Assembly: GCF_033807575.1 (NCBI RefSeq)
Contig: NC_084716.1
Span: 1,364,001-1,428,000, forward strand
Direction: 5' to 3'
Length of the DNA: 64,000 nt
From: Cydia pomonella
Lineage: Eukaryota > Arthropoda > Insecta > Lepidoptera > Tortricidae
A program made the translations under genes and the position numbers. Under the pieces are notes generated by a model that saw only the letters and a list, made by a program, of their open reading frames with translations, searched no databases and had not been told where the DNA came from. Below are positions 43,475 to 54,788 of this stretch, piece by piece (position 1 is the first letter of the stretch; each line of letters opens with the position of its first letter).

Positions 43475-43834
43475 ATTGTCGGATCTGGAGCGTGAGTGCT
43501 ACGGTGCGCTGCATTAAGCCTGGTTGTGGCACAATGCAAAACGAAAGCAGGACCGATACTGTTGTATTAAACTTAGTGGCTATTATGTTGGCCATTTTGG
43601 GTCTGGTGCTTCGCTAAGCCTTATTACTATACTACATACAATACCGTTGCAGTTATGGAATTTACACGATAGTGTGTTTTAGCTTCTAGTTAGGATATTA
43701 TGTTGGTATAGTGCCCCGGGCTCTTCGCTACAGATACTTAGAGCAAAATTTTTAACTCACTGGTCTTTCTGTTCTTGCAAAAAGGTTTACTAATATTAGT
43801 GTGTGGACTATGGTACCTATCAATTGTTTTTTCT

Positions 43835-43940
43835 ATACAAAACAATACACATAGTCTTTATTGCACACCTCAATAAAAATAATAATACAATGCATACAGC
43901 AACTCAAGAAGACGCGTATTATCACCCGAGACCCGCTCTC
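43835..43940 (-). mobile_element. Retroposon 3' end, reverse copy
   Basis: CATAGTCTTTATTGCACACC, then TCAATAAAAATAATAATACA, is the reverse complement of the ending at 32240-32375. It confirms an interspersed family with a TGTGCAATAAAGA terminus. Confidence 0.5.
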
Positions 43941-44324
43941 TCTCATTACTCGCCACGCTGCCGCCATCTTGATACGCTCCGCCCTTACCTCCGCTTATCG
44001 CTTATCGTCTATGGATACCACGCGCGAGTGAACAACACTATCGTTGTCGGCGGACAACGCCAAATTAGGCTGTTTATCATCTTTCAACTATGGAGGCCAT
44101 TTTTAAACTTGTACCTACTGGAGAACTCAAAACGCAGGGTAGGAACATAAAGCCTATCGCTAGGATCGTACATCGAAAACAGTTATCTGCCTCTATCGCT
44201 GGAACATGCAATAGAAATGAAAATAAAAATTAAATTTTCCATTTACGCGGTAGGCCCCAGGAACTCGATAGACATCCCAAAGTCGTTAATATTAATTCTT
44301 AATAGTTTATTTTTTTACTCATCA

Positions 44325-44460
44325 CTACATCTTATAAAACAAAGTCCCCCGTGTCTGTCTGTCTGTATGTATAAGTGTATAATTTGTTATGGTTTTGTAA
44401 GTATTACGATGTCGGAAAACGCTTTACTACCCGTGCAAAGCCGGGACGGGTCGCTGGTAA
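44325..44460 (+). mobile_element. Interspersed repeat, possibly Helitron-derived
   Basis: Begins CATCTTATAAAACAAAGTCC with a short GTCT microsatellite (GTGTCTGTCTGTCTGTATG) and ends ACCCGTGCAAAGCCGGGACG, then GGTCGCTGGT. The ending forms a 5-bp ACCCG/CGGGT stem shortly before CTGGT, which fits the CTRRT rule for Helitron 3' ends. The rest of a Helitron is not visible. The assignment is tentative; the family itself is one I recognise as common in moths. Confidence 0.5.
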
Positions 44461-47274
44461 AACTATATTTTCAAACAGGCAGACGCTCAGCGAAATGCTT
44501 ACCTTTGCTGAAGACATTCTCCTTTAACGAGCCAAAATGGTCAACAAATTTTACCGCCACCTCGCAAAAACTATCTTACCAGATTCAGAACACAAGAACT
44601 TAACCAACAAGGCGAGCGATCAACAAAAAGTGATAAAACGCCATTTTAGCGCTAAATGTCGCAAAATATCCTGCTTCGTACAAAAAACTGGCGCCGACAA
44701 GAGACTAAAATGGAATATTACTCCATAACGTCTAAATGCCTTTTAGGGCGTTTCAATGCGGTAAGTTTCACTTTTTAGAGTTCACTCACGATTTGGAATC
44801 CAATGGTGATTCTAATCGTACGGATTGAGTTTTAGAAATACTTACATTCACGCGTCTTTGTATTGTATACTCGTAGTCTACTTATCGCATATACAAAGCT
44901 AAGAATTAAGAAATTCTCATGGTCATGATGATAAAGTCAAGTAATTTAGAACTTAAACCTATGAGTTTGGTCGACTGCTTACCAGCATTATTTCAAACTT
45001 AATTGATTTCCTAGCTCTGCGTACATAAAGGTATACAGAAAGGATGCTGCGCATTGTACATACATCAACACAAGTAACTTATCATAGGTGAACGTTATCC
45101 CGTCGCATTAAGGTACAGAATGTTCATGAATAGACGATGGTACTAAAGCAGCATTTTTGACTGACCATCTTTGTACCTTATGTCTTTGCAACAAGGCATA
45201 GGAATTGTTAGTTAACAGTGCGATGGTAGATACCGTCACAGTAATGGTGAATACAAAAGTACTTGTATGTCAGTACTGTATGGACAAAGACGCCGCGACA
45301 GCCTTGCAAACAAACGGAATGTGGTGTGAGTGCTGGCGGATTTCTTTTTAAAACTGGTTCGCTTTAGCGTATTTATCCTAGAGATTAAAGACAGCCTAGA
45401 GGAGCTAAAAGGCCAACAATTAAAACAACAATTGGAATATCCTAATTCAATTTTTAAATCATAAACGAAAATGCAGTTTTCAAAGGATTTTAACGTTTCA
45501 TAGAATTTCTTGTCAAGCTGGGTGAATAATTTGAGATTAGATAAAATCCACGTAAAACACATAATGCACCAAAAGTATCTGCAAACTTCTAATACTTATA
45601 AAAAATGGAAATATATATCTACAGTCCGTCTTTAAAAGTTTCTGTTGCACTCTAATCATTTTACATAGCGAAGCGTATTTCTTCCGTACTCGTAGTGTAC
45701 TCGTTTTTTTCAGAATTTTTGTGTAGAAATATATATTTTATCTCCGCCACTGGCGCCCCACCCAAACTGCAAAAGGCCCTCAAGATTTCACATTTAAAAG
45801 GGCTCGCAGAAACAAAGAACAAGGGCCTTCCCTAATCCATTCTAAGCCCCATTGTAGCCGTCGCACAAGAAAGGTGGTAATGTAATATCGCATTGTGCGT
45901 CGGATGATCTGACGAAGCGCGTACTCTTAATAAAAAGGACTTATTTCCATAGATTTGAGGCAATTTTAAGCCTTTTAGAATACACTAGTAATGTATTGTA
46001 CCGTGATGCAATCACGCACAGCTGGCTGTTTTGATCTTGTAAACCGTTTCGTGATAAAAAGTACGTTTCAGATTGCAATGTTTGGGAATAGAAAGATATG
46101 AATAACAATTACAGCAACAATTGTGATGAGTGCGTTACTTTTGTGTGGATTGATAGAATAGACTGTTTCATTGTAACATGTGAATAACAGTCGCTCTTTA
46201 TAACAAAACTGAGATTTTTATTTCTCCTCCTAAAACCTCCTAGTACTTACTCGTATGTAGTAAACAAAACTATTTGAGGAAATTCGTCAAGAAAGTCTTA
46301 CCTTTAAGAAAATAATCAGAAACACTTAAGTCACTTATTGTCACCTAAATCATTGCCACCCTTCAATCATGTTATGTTTGCTTGTTTCACAATAGTTTAG
46401 ATTAGTATAACCAAATAATGATAATTATTAAGCTTAAGGCTTTACACCCTTGAATTATATCGTCTGTGTCTTTTTTTATTTTTTTTATTTGTATAAACAA
46501 AACAGCTACTCTGCTAACATCATTGTTTGAACAGCCACAAGATTAATATAGTCAACTGTAACATTGATCTTTCTAAATTCTGTTATTCTTCGTCATTTGC
46601 TCTTAACTCTTGCCGCTCTAGTGGCTTTTGTCATCCACCAGCATCTTAAGATGGTATCATTCCTTGCCATCAGTCTCATCACTTCCATTTTGTCACTAGC
46701 AAGCCATTCACTTGATATCAGCAAACGTATGTTTGTAGAGTTTCACCTTAAAAGAACCTTATAAAACCTCTTATCCTTTTGTATTCATTGTATCCTACTT
46801 ATCTGAACCAACATCGTAAATCACAATGATTTGGTCATGCCACGGTCAATTCCTTCATTGATCCTTCTAAATGCCACTGTATGTCCGTCTCCCTTGTGGT
46901 TACCGTTCAAGCTGTTGTCACGAAGCCCGTGTTGACAAGCATTATATGGGACGGTTCTATCAGCCATTGTGATCGTGTACAATCCTTCTCACAGATACCA
47001 TCGGTTCTATGATTTATTCTGGGAGGATTTGATCTGTTAACACTTTTAGGAGCTCTTGCTTCATCAGGCAGACTTTTGTTTATTTCTTTACGTTGTGATA
47101 AAGAGTTGTTAAATTTCTTTATGTTGTTTTTATTTGACAGTGGGGTTATCTTTCGCAAAGTCGAAGAATTTTATGACCAAATTTTCATTTAATGCGTTTT
47201 TTTTAAACTGGTTAATTTTTCAGAAAGGTCTCAAATCTAACCTAACCTAATGATTTCATCAGGATACCTTTTTT
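44461..47274. other. No gene recognised
   Basis: AT-rich, with several short frames (44217-44728 plus, 45236-45562 minus, 46564-46764 plus, 46907-47158 minus) lacking recognisable motifs. 45745-45835 is a GC-richer patch with AAAAGGCCCTCAAGATTTCA. Nothing here can be called a gene. Confidence 0.45.
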
Positions 47275-47319
47275 AGGGTTCCGTAGTCAACTAGGAACCC
47301 TTATAGTTTCGCCATGTCC

Positions 47320-47350
<31 letters not shown>

Positions 47351-48478
47351 CGAGGCTTTGCTCCGTGGCCGTTAGTGATAGAAAGCTGAAATTCGGCATG
47401 GATATATAAATCAATAAAGCCGACAAAGTCGTACAATAAAATCTAAAAATTTAATTTTTTTGAGGGTACCTCCCCTACACATAAAGTGGGGGTGATTTTT
47501 TTTTTTTTGCTTTAACCCTACAGTGTGGGGTATCGTTGGAAAGGTCTTTCAAAACTAATAGGGGTCTTCAACAAACATTTTTTGATAAAGTGAATATATT
47601 CGGAGATAATCGCTCCGAAAGAAAAAAAAATGTGTCGCCCCCTCTAACTTTTGAACCATAGGTCCAAAAAATATGAAAAAAATCGTGGAAGTAGAGCTTA
47701 AGAAAGACATTAAATGAAAACTATAGCGGACATGATCAGTTTAGCTGTTTTTGAGTTATCGCAAAAAGTTTTCCCTTCATAGTAAAAAGACTTACTTTAA
47801 TTAGGTACTGATTATGCAAATTTGCCTATTTGTTTAACTCGGGTGAAAGATACCGTTTCCAGTGCCGGATTAAGACATTTTGGTGCCCTAAGCATTTCTA
47901 GACCATGGTGCCCCCTCATCAAGATTACATTTAATTTTCTTGGTAAATTGAGTGACGTTTATTGCCGCATTACTCGTACTGCTGAGAATAAAATTTTCAA
48001 TCCGTCACATCATTTTATCACAGACTGCAGTACTGCAGCAGTAATGTTCCAACAGTAAGTAAGGTCAAGTGTAAGCAAATTCGAAGAAGGGCGGAGGCCA
48101 AGCCAACCATTCCAAGTATAACCGAAGACGTAAGACATATATAGACCGTACTCCGCACAGGCAAAGGCCGAGCTTCAGTAGGGGCTTAGCCATTGACCAT
48201 TGGTTCTTGTCAGAACAAGTACCAATGGCCACAAATGTCTTAAATAGCAAATTATTGTTTACGAAAACGGGACTTAATAAGGTAAGTTTTAAAATTACCT
48301 CTGATCAGACGTTTCAAGGACGGCGTTGTCCCCATGGTCGCGGAGAAGACTGGGTAAAGTCGACATCATTATCTTGACGTTGGAGGTAATTTTAGAACTT
48401 AGTCAAACGCGATTAAGTCTCGTTTTCTTAAATAATAATGTGTCACAATAAGGCCAATACAATTAGATTTTTTCGAAT

Positions 48479-48945
48479 TTGGACCTAAAAATACGTATAA
48501 TCCGAGTTTGCTCCATTCCAGGAGGTGTGCATAAATGTTTCCTCTTTTTCAGTTTTTTGCTTGCAAATCGAAAACGGTACGGCCGACGGAAAATTTGTTC
48601 TAATTACGAGTATTATTAAAATTGATATCTGAGGATCCGAAATGTAATTTAACTATGTTCTTGCAATAAAATATATTGATTGATTTAAGGTACCTTAATA
48701 TGTATTCGTGGTAAATTGTAAAAAAAGGTCGACACATTTTATTTTTGGTAAAATCATGTTAATAATCCGAAAACGCTTTCTTACCAGTGTCTGATCCACC
48801 AAGTGCTATTGTAATTGATAGTGGGTTCCTTCTACATCGAGTGGTTTGGCAATCCAAAGGAAAAAAATATCTCCTAAGGATCCCAAAATGTGACACCTCC
48901 TGGGATCGAGCAAACTCCGATTACACGCATTTAGGACCAAATAAA
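48479..48945. repeat. Inverted repeat inside the hAT element
   Basis: TTTGGACCTAAAAATACGTA, then TAATCCGAGTTTGCTCCATT and CCAGGAGGTGTG, at 48480-48533 is inverted at about 48886-48944 (CACCTCCTGGGATCGAGCAA, then ACTCCGATTACACGCATTTA and GGACCAAAT), roughly 80% identical over 55 bp. It may be a foldback MITE carried inside the larger transposon. TTTCCAGCTTGCTGGGAA just downstream is a small perfect-stem hairpin. Confidence 0.6.
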
Positions 48946-50435
48946 TGTATTAAAACAATTTCCAGCTTGCTGGGAATTAATTCCTGAAAACGCTATTTTT
49001 TGATCTAATTTGATTGGCCTAAATCGTGAAAATCAGTGTTTTTAAAGGCAAAGTCTAAGGCTAAACGCGCGGAGCGTTCGGTCGGTGCTAACGGATGAGG
49101 CCAAAGGTCGAGCTTGAAGAAAGCAAGGCTTGAATTTGACCAATGGCGAGGTATGAATAGCTGGACGTCCGGAGCGTCCGATCGCGGCGCTTTATCATAT
49201 AATACAACCAATGGTGAGGTATGAGCAAGGCAGCCCAGCTGCGAGAGAACAGCATGGATTTGGATCCATGGCCAAGCAAAAGTGAGACAGTTTGCATAAA
49301 GTAGAAGGCCTGGCGTCGCATAAGACCTAACGCTGAACTGCAAAATAGTGGCTTGAAATCGAACCTATGTAATCAGGTAATCACGGTCCTCCTACTGCTC
49401 GGCCTTTGGCTTAAGGCCCTGCATCGAAAAATAACGGGATCTTTGAAGCGTGGCAGGGGCTAGCCCCGGAAACAAACAGACGTGATTTTCGGATATATGT
49501 ATCTTGACTATATGATAAGAGGTATGATACTAGTCGAAACAAAAAGGCTTAAAATTTTCTCGATAGAATATAAATCCAAAGTTACATCTACATTTTTAGT
49601 GTTTACCTCAGTGCAACTAGAAAACACATCTTCATCCAGCATAATCCACTTTAAAGTAAAGGTTTTCATCTCGTCTTAAACCTCATTCAACTAAATATTA
49701 ACTTATTATCTTATACAAACGGATTTATTCTCGTTTTTGATTTTATGAATTCAACAGAAAACGCCCATTTTACGCAGTTCGACTTCTCTTTTTGTCATGC
49801 GTCAAAGTCATATATGCGTCCTTTATGCCAGTAATGTTAGATGGCCGTGGTGCCTCAAAGAGGTAAGATCTATGTCAAATCGCGCAGCGCTTCAAATTAC
49901 GTAAAATCGACATATCCAATAAACGTTGAGTCGTAGCTCTATTAACTAGTAACGGAATCCGAGGTCTACTACGAATGGAGCTATCTTTACAGGCCTATAC
50001 GTTACGCATGTGTGCGTGTTTGCTTAGCTACGTCAAAGTCAAATACTCTTTGAACAATTACAACGGGTAAGGAAGTTTCGACAGCATCTGTAATGTATCG
50101 GTAGCTGTGTGGTCGTGTAGACACCAAAGAAAAAATGCGAGACATCTATAGACCGATCGAATCTAATCGTAACTTTTTGTTTTCTTTTTTTGTTACTATA
50201 TAATATCTTTATTGCTTATTTTTTATTTCATTGTAAAAGTTAATCTTGTCTGTCTTATACAGAAATAAAGTTATTCTTTTAAATATGTGTATTAAAAACA
50301 TATTTTAATGACACGAATAATTTTATTTTATTCATACCAATTTTTCTATAGCCTAGGTAATCTTTATGTAAAACAAATATACTTATTATATAAAAAAAAT
50401 AAACGAAAAAAATCAACATGTTTATTAGAAAAAAA
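48946..50435. other. hAT interior, unassigned
   Basis: Includes mixed-composition sequence (48060-48350 and 49050-49430) with recurrent GGCCAA and AAAGGCCGAGCTT-like motifs and two minus-strand frames of 77 and 112 codons (49005-49343). Neither contains hAT dimerisation or DDE-like signatures. They may be cargo from another locus. Confidence 0.4.
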
Positions 50436-50510
50436 AAACTCGTTTGCACGGGCCGGGGTTTGAACCAGCGACCTCTGATTTGTAATCCGCATGCCTTAAG
50501 AACAATTCAC
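50436..50510 (-). mobile_element. SINE head fragment
   Basis: On the minus strand, CTTAAGGCATGCGGATTACA, AATCAGAGGTCGCTGGTTCA and AACCCCGGCCCGTGCAAACG, then an A/T-rich end. It retains the box B region and the downstream (G/C)TCGTAC-like element of the SINE family at 23725. The box A half and the tail are missing. Confidence 0.6.
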
Positions 50511-50671
50511 ATAATTGATTTAACAGGATACTGTCAAAACGTCAATGACTAATATGACTTTTCAGCAAAGAGTAAAGTAACTATGCTTTTCAGTTTGATT
50601 TTACTTGACAAGGAGCAATAAGAAAAACGTACCGAATCGTCCCTTTCTTAAAATTGCCATTCAAAAAGAGA

Positions 50672-50960
50672 GATGGGCATTGTGATAAGAGAGGCATGGG
50701 CATTGTGAATTTCATCACGCTTTGTGTGGTAGGGCACAGCCAGTACAGAAAACCGCAGCCAAATAACACTAGACCCTACTCATAGTGTTGTGTTCCTGCC
50801 GGTGAGTAAGGTTGCCAGAGCTCAACGAGGGGGGGGGGGGGGCGAGTTTAGGGTCGGCAACGCGCATGTAACTCCTCTAGGCGTACATAGGCTACGGAGA
50901 CTGCTTACCATCAGGCGGGCCGTATGCTTGTTTGCCACCGACGTAGTATAAAAAAAAAAG
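50672..50960 (+). mobile_element. Retroposon 3' region with A-tail
   Basis: Contains GGGCATTGTGAATTTCATCA, GGTAGGGCACAG, CAAATAACACTAGACCCTAC, GTTCCTGCCGGTGAGTAAGG, TTGCCAGAGCTCAACGAGGG (then a G-run), GGTCGGCAACGCGCATGTAA and finally ATCAGGCGGGCCGTATGCTT, ending in AGTATAAAAAAAAA. The copy at 57547-57880 is the same sequence in reverse, with the region around the G-run as CCCCTCCCACCCC. Sense is plus here. I cannot identify an ORF; it is a LINE 3' end or a SINE derived from one. It sits inside the hAT element. Confidence 0.7.
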
Positions 50961-51369
50961 AAAATTCAGCTCGTGTGTGGTGCTATCTATAGTTTTTTTT
51001 ATATGGGTACGCTGACAGCTGTCGTTTCAATACGATTTTGCGAGATTTGGCGTTTTTAGGTTAATAATTATATAGAGATAACACCTGTCACCCTACCCAT
51101 CGAGTTTGAAAAATACTATAAATGTTAACATATACAGGCTTACCATCAGGCGGGCCGTATGCTTGTTTGCCACCGACGTAGTATAAAAAAAAGAAAATTC
51201 AGCTCGTGTATGGTGCTATCTATAGTTTTTTTATATGGGTACGCTGACAGCTGTCGTTTCAATACGATTTTGCGAGATTTGGCGTTTTTAGGTTAATAAT
51301 TATATGGAGATAACACCTGTCACCCTACCCATCGAGTTTGAAAAATACTATAAATGTTAACATATACAG
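50903..51369 (+). repeat. Recent tandem duplication (235/232 bp)
   Basis: The block 50903-51137 is repeated at 51138-51369. The copies differ only by a G/A and an A/G substitution and by the lengths of one A-run and one T-run. Each unit holds the retroposon tail from GCTTACCATCAGG onward, then ATATGGGTACGCTGACAGCT and GTCACCCTACCCAT, an imperfect inverted pair about 90 bp apart. Near-identity indicates a recent event or an assembly artefact. Confidence 0.85.
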
Positions 51370-54300
51370 GATGGTTTTTGATAATGTATATCTTAGAACT
51401 TACACTGTTTTTAATTTTTTTTTTTCAGATTTTAAAATTATACTTTTTTACCTTAATAATATATCTTAGTCTTGGCAAAGACGATTAAAGTTTTATACTT
51501 AGCAAAATCGCTTACTAACAATGTCTTTCCTGTAAGTTTAGGCAACTGCTATAGCAGATACCACCATTTAACAGCAGTATCAGTTCATTACACTTGGTTC
51601 GGTGCTTCAACCTCTTGTCTAACTGTCTGATAATTAAAGTAGTTCCTAATAGACGGCGTTGTGCAATTTTGGATATCCCGATCAAACTTTTCATTTCAGA
51701 GGAACGCGATTCTGTGTTGATAATGTTAGTCAATACTTTATTTGTCCATGCTCTTGAAACCATTAGCCAACCAATTAGCTTATGGCGGGCATTGAAGGGT
51801 CGTTCTTTGAAATCAGATTATTAAATATAATTTCAATATAAGCCCATCAATCGAATAGGCATACATTTTGGTCAATTTCTTACCTATCAGGGGAATAATA
51901 AAATCGATAAAAAGAATGTAAAAGCGACGAGGGAATGAAAAAAACCGATAAGGGAATGACAAGGAATGACATAATGACAATGAATTTCGGAACAATTACT
52001 TCCAAAATAATACACTGAATCATAGAACGCTCTTAGCAACTTAATGTTATTTTTAAGATCTATAGAACGAAGTACCAAACGTTGATTTTAGTTGAAACCC
52101 CAGTCCAAAGGCATTGAATGAGAACCAGGGGAAAAGAAATAAGTATGTCTTTGATCGACTGTTATGATTACGATAATTTTTACTTAATCCATGAAAGTAA
52201 ATAATCATTTACTTGACATATGATTTTACATTGTACATGCCCATGAAGAATACATTTTATATGAAAACACACGGGAATGAAAATCACAGTGAACCAAAGC
52301 CACGGGAACGATATTATGAAATCGTTTATTTCAGGTGAAAGACCCATAATTACATCACAAACAAACGAAAATACAATACAAATTAACTTAAATTAAAAAC
52401 AGTCAAAATAACAATCATAAATACATACGTCAATTTTGTGTTACCTGTAAGAATAGCATATATTTTTAAGAAAATAAGTAAACTAAATATCTATATCCTT
52501 AGTAATTTACCTCTAGTTTTATGTCAACCTAATATCCTAAGAGCATTTATTAGAAACATATTAAGAAGTTCTAAATGTCACGGAACGTGTAGTGTGACTT
52601 CCTCGGATTTTATGATATTTTATTTTTCTTTGAAAGTGTTTTTGGAAGAATTTTATATCAAATGTTAACACTTACACCTATTCCACAATACGGTTTAAAA
52701 ATTGTATGGATATATAACGGCTTTATAACAATTTTAATAACATACATCTTGTTATCAGTTTTCGTGTCAACGCCGCGCGTGGTAACATAAACATGCAGTA
52801 CTCGGTAGAAAGTTACCTTTACGTCTGGCAGCCTTTTTAACGCTTTTTTTTTAGAACAGCAATACTGTGTTGGTGTCAGATTTGCAAATGGCTGAAGGGA
52901 GAAATGTTGTCGAAAATTATTTTTTTGTGTTAATTAAAAAGAAAAGGTCAACCTTAACGCGTCACCGCCATGTTTGAGTTTTTAAAAGTCAGTGCTCATT
53001 TCACGTTATTGTTTGTAACATAAGATATACCTAATACATTCGAGATTGAGCTAATTATTTAATATTTGCAAAGTCAAAGGTAATTTTTAGGTAATACCGA
53101 ACATGTTTCAAATTGTCACGACAGTGGCCTCAAAATTCTCTCCCCGCCACGGACTATTGAATCCACGTTCGTGTCATATAGATACGTGGTCGTGACATTC
53201 TCAATTCGTTTGATTAATTTAGAGGCATATTCACTCTTTAGAAATGGATTTTATTAGCTACGTTCATTTGTTATTATTGCCCAACTGCCGAAGCAGAAAA
53301 ATGGTTTCCGCGTGTATGTGGATGTATGATGTGTATCCGATTCTTTGTCACGCTCTACAGCGTTAGTTTGACGAATTTCAACGTATGAGCTGTCATTCGA
53401 TGTGTCGTAGTCATGGGAGTAACTTAGGCTATATTAAAAATATTGTATAATTGAAAATAGTGGAGTTGGCCGCCAAAATGCCGAAACGTCACGGCTGAGG
53501 GACACTTTGTGACAACCGTGATTATGTACTCATTTTATTTACCTTTCCTGAGGGTATTAAGCTTGACCATATGCATCAAAAAATGCTTTTTATACGTAAC
53601 AATATGTGAAAAATATTTTTCTGGACACAATTTAAGAATCACCCTGATTGTTTGAGTAATTGTTTAAAAGTTTCACTTTTTTTGTAGTTTTCGTTGTTAC
53701 CATATACTTACTTTTTTCTTTTTTATATGTAGGTGACAACTGTGATTCACTATCATCCGAAAAATTGGTCGTCGGAAAACGGCACCCTGTATTTCCTGCC
53801 TCAACAATATATTACTAAATAAAATATGATAACTAACAATGTAAGATACCGAATTTAAAAAGATAGGTAGTGTTATACCTACAATTATCTATACTATTGA
53901 CATCTTCCAAAAATCAACAATAAAAATTGGCTATATTGTAGTCTCAGATTTATTACAATTTACAACAATATAATTTTTTATTTTCTAGTAGCAAGTAATA
54001 ACGCCATCTTTTTTATTTTCTAAGAATTAAGTTTCTGGCCGACCGCGTATAATCGTAGTTAATTTTTGTAACGCTAGATGGAGCTTTCACCTTCACGTGC
54101 GCCGCGGACTCCGCGGAGCGCTTCCATGTGTGCGTGCTAGCGGGGAGTGAGGAAGCTATCGGGCGTGGCTTACGTACCGGTATTCACGGCTTTAGTAGGC
54201 CCTTAACTCGAAAGCGCAACTTGATAAGATGCTTTAATTTTTTGGCCTTTGCGGGGCCCTTTATAACACTATGACAATTAGGTCGCAGGATCGCGGCTCT

Positions 54301-54600
54301 GCAGCTACTCGGCCTGGCCATCTAACACATCTGGTGTGCAAGAGAGCAAAATACGCTACAAAATCGGTAAACTACGTCGAGAAAATCGGTTGGCCACAAG
54401 CCCGACGGTAAGATTTTTTGACCATGAGCTGTGATGGCCTCCGCGTAAGGTTGGAGATGTGCTTACGTGTTCTTACTCTCTTACGACCCTTCGTTATTAT
54501 CAGATGGGTACTTGCACACGTATCAAAAAGTTTCGTGTACATAAGTACTACACTACGACTGCCATGCTGATGCAGCCTGCGCGTTTTTTGTTTCCTACTA
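51370..54600. other. hAT interior, unassigned
   Basis: AT-rich interior of the 6.8-kb element. Short frames (51515-51824, 51887-52078, 52438-52668) have no recognisable domain. 54095-54200 is GC-rich around CCGCGGACTCCGCGGAGCGC. GGCACCCTGTATTTCC near 53783 resembles a MITE terminus. No transposase was found. Confidence 0.45.
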
Positions 54601-54788
54601 TTTTGGTGCCCCCCTACACGTGGTGCCCTAAGCAAGTGCTTATTTTGCTTAATGGTTAATCCGGCACTGACCGTTTCATCCCTTGGTTAACAATTTACTA
54701 TACTTTAAGCTCCAGTTTAGCTTATTGTGACGGAAGAGTAACTACGGAACCCTACACTGAGCGTGGCCCGACATGCTCTTGGCCGGTT

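Larger units (their letters stand above)
42690..43740. repeat. Degenerate local repeat cluster
   Basis: GTCGGGTCTGGTGCGCGCGT, then a GCTGCGCCGCGCTAAGCCTG run, at 42717-42765 reappears in decayed form at 43478-43525 (GTCGGATCTGGAGCGTGAGT, then GTGCGCTGCATTAAGCCTGG), and a fragment (GGGTCTGGTGCTTCGCTAAG) is at 43599-43618. The first unit is extremely CpG-rich; the others look CpG-depleted, as if methylation decay or substitution had acted on older copies. TTATGTTG-containing spacers also recur. Other elements have inserted between the units. Confidence 0.5.
47852..54677. mobile_element. 6.8-kb hAT-superfamily insertion with perfect 8-bp TSD
   Basis: ACCGTTTC at 47852-47859 and 54670-54677 flanks an element of 6,810 bp (47860-54669). 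The ends are CAGTGCCGGATTAA and its exact inverse TTAATCCGGCACTG. Subterminal motifs GGTGCCCTAAGCA (47882-47894 and 54622-54634) and GGTGCCCCC (47907 and 54605) occur at both ends. The 8-bp duplication, CAGTG terminus and subterminal repeats fit hAT transposons, and the CCGGATTAA start resembles Tip100/Zaphod-type ends. No frame over about 112 codons and no transposase motif exist inside. It also carries a retroposon, a SINE fragment and a tandem duplication. The enzyme must come from elsewhere. Confidence 0.9.
47275..54788 (+). mobile_element. (GTCT)n interspersed repeat, copy A, split by a hAT insertion
   Basis: The two parts are 47275-47859 and 54678-54788. The element starts AGGGTTCCGTAG, has a short hairpin (AGGGTTCC / GGAACCCT), a (GTCT)n run at 47319-47350, a long conserved body, and ends CTACGGAACCCT (inverse of the start) plus ACACTGAGCGTGGCCCGACA and TGCTCTTGGCCGG. 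Joining the parts reproduces copy B (56812-57543) apart from microsatellite length and scattered substitutions. It resembles the MINE-type microsatellite-associated repeats described in moths (recalled, not checked). No coding capacity. Confidence 0.85.

Noticed and set aside
46564..47158. Two short open frames on opposite strands, one hydrophobic
   Set aside because: No recognisable domain, splice context or codon bias; the hydrophobic frame is explained by T-rich sequence.
49005..49343. 112-codon minus-strand frame as a transposase
   Set aside because: No hAT catalytic or dimerisation motif; overlapping frame of similar length on the same strand suggests compositional openness.
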